The notes under the pieces: model-generated
The model's database searches: none
Told to the model about the DNA's origin: nothing
Seen by the model: the letters and a program-made list of their open reading frames with translations, nothing else
In this document: piece after piece, positions 62,937 to 64,000 of the stretch
How the letters are laid out: each line of letters starts with the position of its first letter
How positions within the stretch are numbered: position 1 is the first letter of the stretch
Position numbers and translations under genes: made by a program
Assembly: GCA_009664345.1 (NCBI GenBank)
Contig: CP043547.1
Location: 4,430,709-4,494,708, forward strand
Origin: Planctomycetales bacterium 10988
Lineage (GTDB): Bacteria; Planctomycetota; Planctomycetia; Pirellulales; Pb10988
Direction of reading: 5' to 3'
DNA: 64,000 bases

Positions 62937-63641
62937 ATGCAAGAGCGGATGGTACTACCGGAGTTGATGGATGATCCGAATTTGGAATTTTCGGCCCATC
63001 GACAGGCCCTCCAGGGGCTGGCTCGCATCAATGCTTGGACGAGCAGCGCGGACCTGATCTGGGAGGCTATTCGTTCAAACATCGCGAAGGAATCTAAAAA
63101 GCACTTTTCGATTTTGGATGTCGCGACCGGTTCAGGCGATCTTTTTCCTCGACTTCAACAAAAGGCAACACGGGCGGGGATTCAATTGACGCTCGCCGGT
63201 TGTGATGTAAGTGAGCAGGCCTTGCAAATTGCCCGGCAGCGTGCGGAAACCGCCGGGGTAAAGGTTGATTTTTGGAAGCACGATCTCCTAGCTTCTCCGC
63301 TTCCCGATTCGTTTGATTTCGTTTGCTGCTCGCAATTTTTGCATCATTTGGAGAGCGAGACGGTTCCGCTGGCGCTCCAACATCTCGCCGGGGCAACGGA
63401 AAGACGATTGATTCTCGTCGATCTGATGCGTAGCCGACTGAATTACGGGTTGGTCTGGTTCGCTTGCCGGGCCTTGAGCCGATCCCCGATTGTTCATGTC
63501 GATGGGCCTCGTTCAATTCGTGCCGCTTGGACCACCAAGGAAATTACCGAACATGCCCAGTCGGCGGGTTTGAAAGAGATTCGCCTTTCCACGCATTTCC
63601 CTTGCCGATTCCGTTTGGTTTGGGATCGGCCTGTCACTTGA
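62937..63641 (+). CDS. Class I SAM-dependent methyltransferase
   Basis: The 234-residue product has ILDVATGSGDLFPRL (motif I, residues ~57-72), TLAGCDVSEQALQIAR (motif II) and a later SQFLHHLESETVPLAL and RLILVDLMRS. These are typical of methyltransferases acting on small molecules. A palindrome copy (63096-63108) encodes SKKHFSIL just before motif I. The start at 62937 has no strong ribosome site. It is followed by the flavoprotein gene after 10 nt, so the pair may be coupled; similar pairs occur near type III polyketide synthase genes in planctomycetes. Confidence 0.85.
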   Translation: MQERMVLPELMDDPNLEFSAHRQALQGLARINAWTSSADLIWEAIRSNIAKESKKHFSILDVATGSGDLFPRLQQKATRAGIQLTLAGCDVSEQALQIARQRAETAGVKVDFWKHDLLASPLPDSFDFVCCSQFLHHLESETVPLALQHLAGATERRLILVDLMRSRLNYGLVWFACRALSRSPIVHVDGPRSIRAAWTTKEITEHAQSAGLKEIRLSTHFPCRFRLVWDRPVT

Positions 63642-63651
63642 AAGTCGCGTC

Positions 63652-64000
63652 ATGCCGCTCGCTTCGATCACCTCGCAATCGCTCTCACCTGTGGCAGCGA
63701 CGGGTTCCTTTGCAGAGTTTATTTCCAGGGAATGGGAAGTGATTGTCGTCGGGGCGGGGCCGGCGGGTTCATTGGCTGCCCGGCAATTGGCCTTGGCTGG
63801 GGCAAAGGTCCTTTTGATCGATCGTAATCATTTTCCTCGGCGAAAAGTTTGCGGTTGCTGTTTGAATGCCGTTGGCTTGCAAGTTCTAGAAGAGGTCGGC
63901 TTGAAACATTTGGCGGATCGGCCCTCGCTTCCCACTACGCAACAAATGTATCTGGCGACCCGCTCCCATCGCGCGACCCTCTCGCTCATTCCCCAGGGAA
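63652..64000 (+). CDS. Geranylgeranyl-reductase-like FAD-dependent oxidoreductase, partial (right edge)
   Basis: The frame is open to the window edge. It has a GAGPAGSLAARQLALAGAKVLLID dinucleotide-binding motif, then RRKVCGCCLNAVGLQ, like the RxKxCG motif of geranylgeranyl reductases and related flavoproteins. The start is ATG at 63652, 10 nt after the methyltransferase stop. Downstream genes cannot be seen. Substrate unknown. Confidence 0.85.
   Translation, partial: MPLASITSQSLSPVAATGSFAEFISREWEVIVVGAGPAGSLAARQLALAGAKVLLIDRNHFPRRKVCGCCLNAVGLQVLEEVGLKHLADRPSLPTTQQMYLATRSHRATLSLIPQG

Overview
The window looks like chromosome from a member of the Planctomycetota. The signs are the N-terminal LEPRLLLDA motif on a giant surface protein, a membrane Ser/Thr kinase fused to a DUF1080 module, PQQ-propeller, EF-hand/RD-rich and ASPIC/UnbV proteins, and long operon-poor stretches of moderate GC. 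No tRNA, rRNA or CRISPR array was seen. The genus cannot be fixed from what is visible.

Layout. (1) 1-10,730, minus strand: a compact operon of tailed-phage-type structural genes (capsid maturation/protease-like, decoration, major capsid, head closure, tail terminator, tail tube, small tail proteins, Cys-rich and zinc-ribbon proteins). It ends in a YiiX-type papain-fold hydrolase and a secreted trypsin-like protease cut by the window edge. No portal, terminase, integrase or long tape measure is visible. Its leader (10,731-10,982) has a near-consensus promoter, an ordered direct-repeat block and then an intrinsic terminator before the first gene, so it looks attenuated. (2) 11,164-12,632: rpmI-rplT and a YdeI-CDGSH fusion. 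(3) 12,992-18,970: a ~1,990-residue adhesin-like protein. (4) 19,133-22,845: a molybdenum hydroxylase operon in M-S-L order. (5) 22,871-26,456, minus: MnmE-like GTPase, coaX, obg, then rpmA. (6) 26,686-30,630: PQQ propeller, Gfo/Idh/MocA oxidoreductase, alpha/beta hydrolase, helical protein. (7) 30,652-33,217, minus: an AT-rich island with three diverged paralogous membrane proteins and one further orphan. (8) 33,423-46,285: SH3 protein, TrkH-type transporter, PA-IL-like lectin, kinase/esterase-fold/DUF1080 fusion, DASS transporter, EF-hand protein, secreted protein. (9) 46,470-56,691: a type II secretion/type IV pilus-like operon (gspE-F-G-H-I-J-K-L-M types) without a visible secretin or prepilin peptidase. 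(10) 56,802-58,340: an IS5-type insertion sequence with a split transposase. (11) 58,985-64,000: PRC-barrel protein, ASPIC/UnbV protein, effector-binding protein, SDR, methyltransferase and the start of a geranylgeranyl-reductase-like flavoprotein.

The most striking non-gene signal is a short palindrome family, core AAAAA-S-Y-R-S-TTTTT (for example AAAAAGTACTTTTT or AAAAAGCACTTTTT), with about 30 copies. In the phage-like operon a copy sits about 17-27 nt before most start codons. Elsewhere copies lie in gaps and inside coding sequence (rplT, obg-neighbour GTPase, gspF and others), so it is probably a genome-wide iterated motif whose role is unknown to me.
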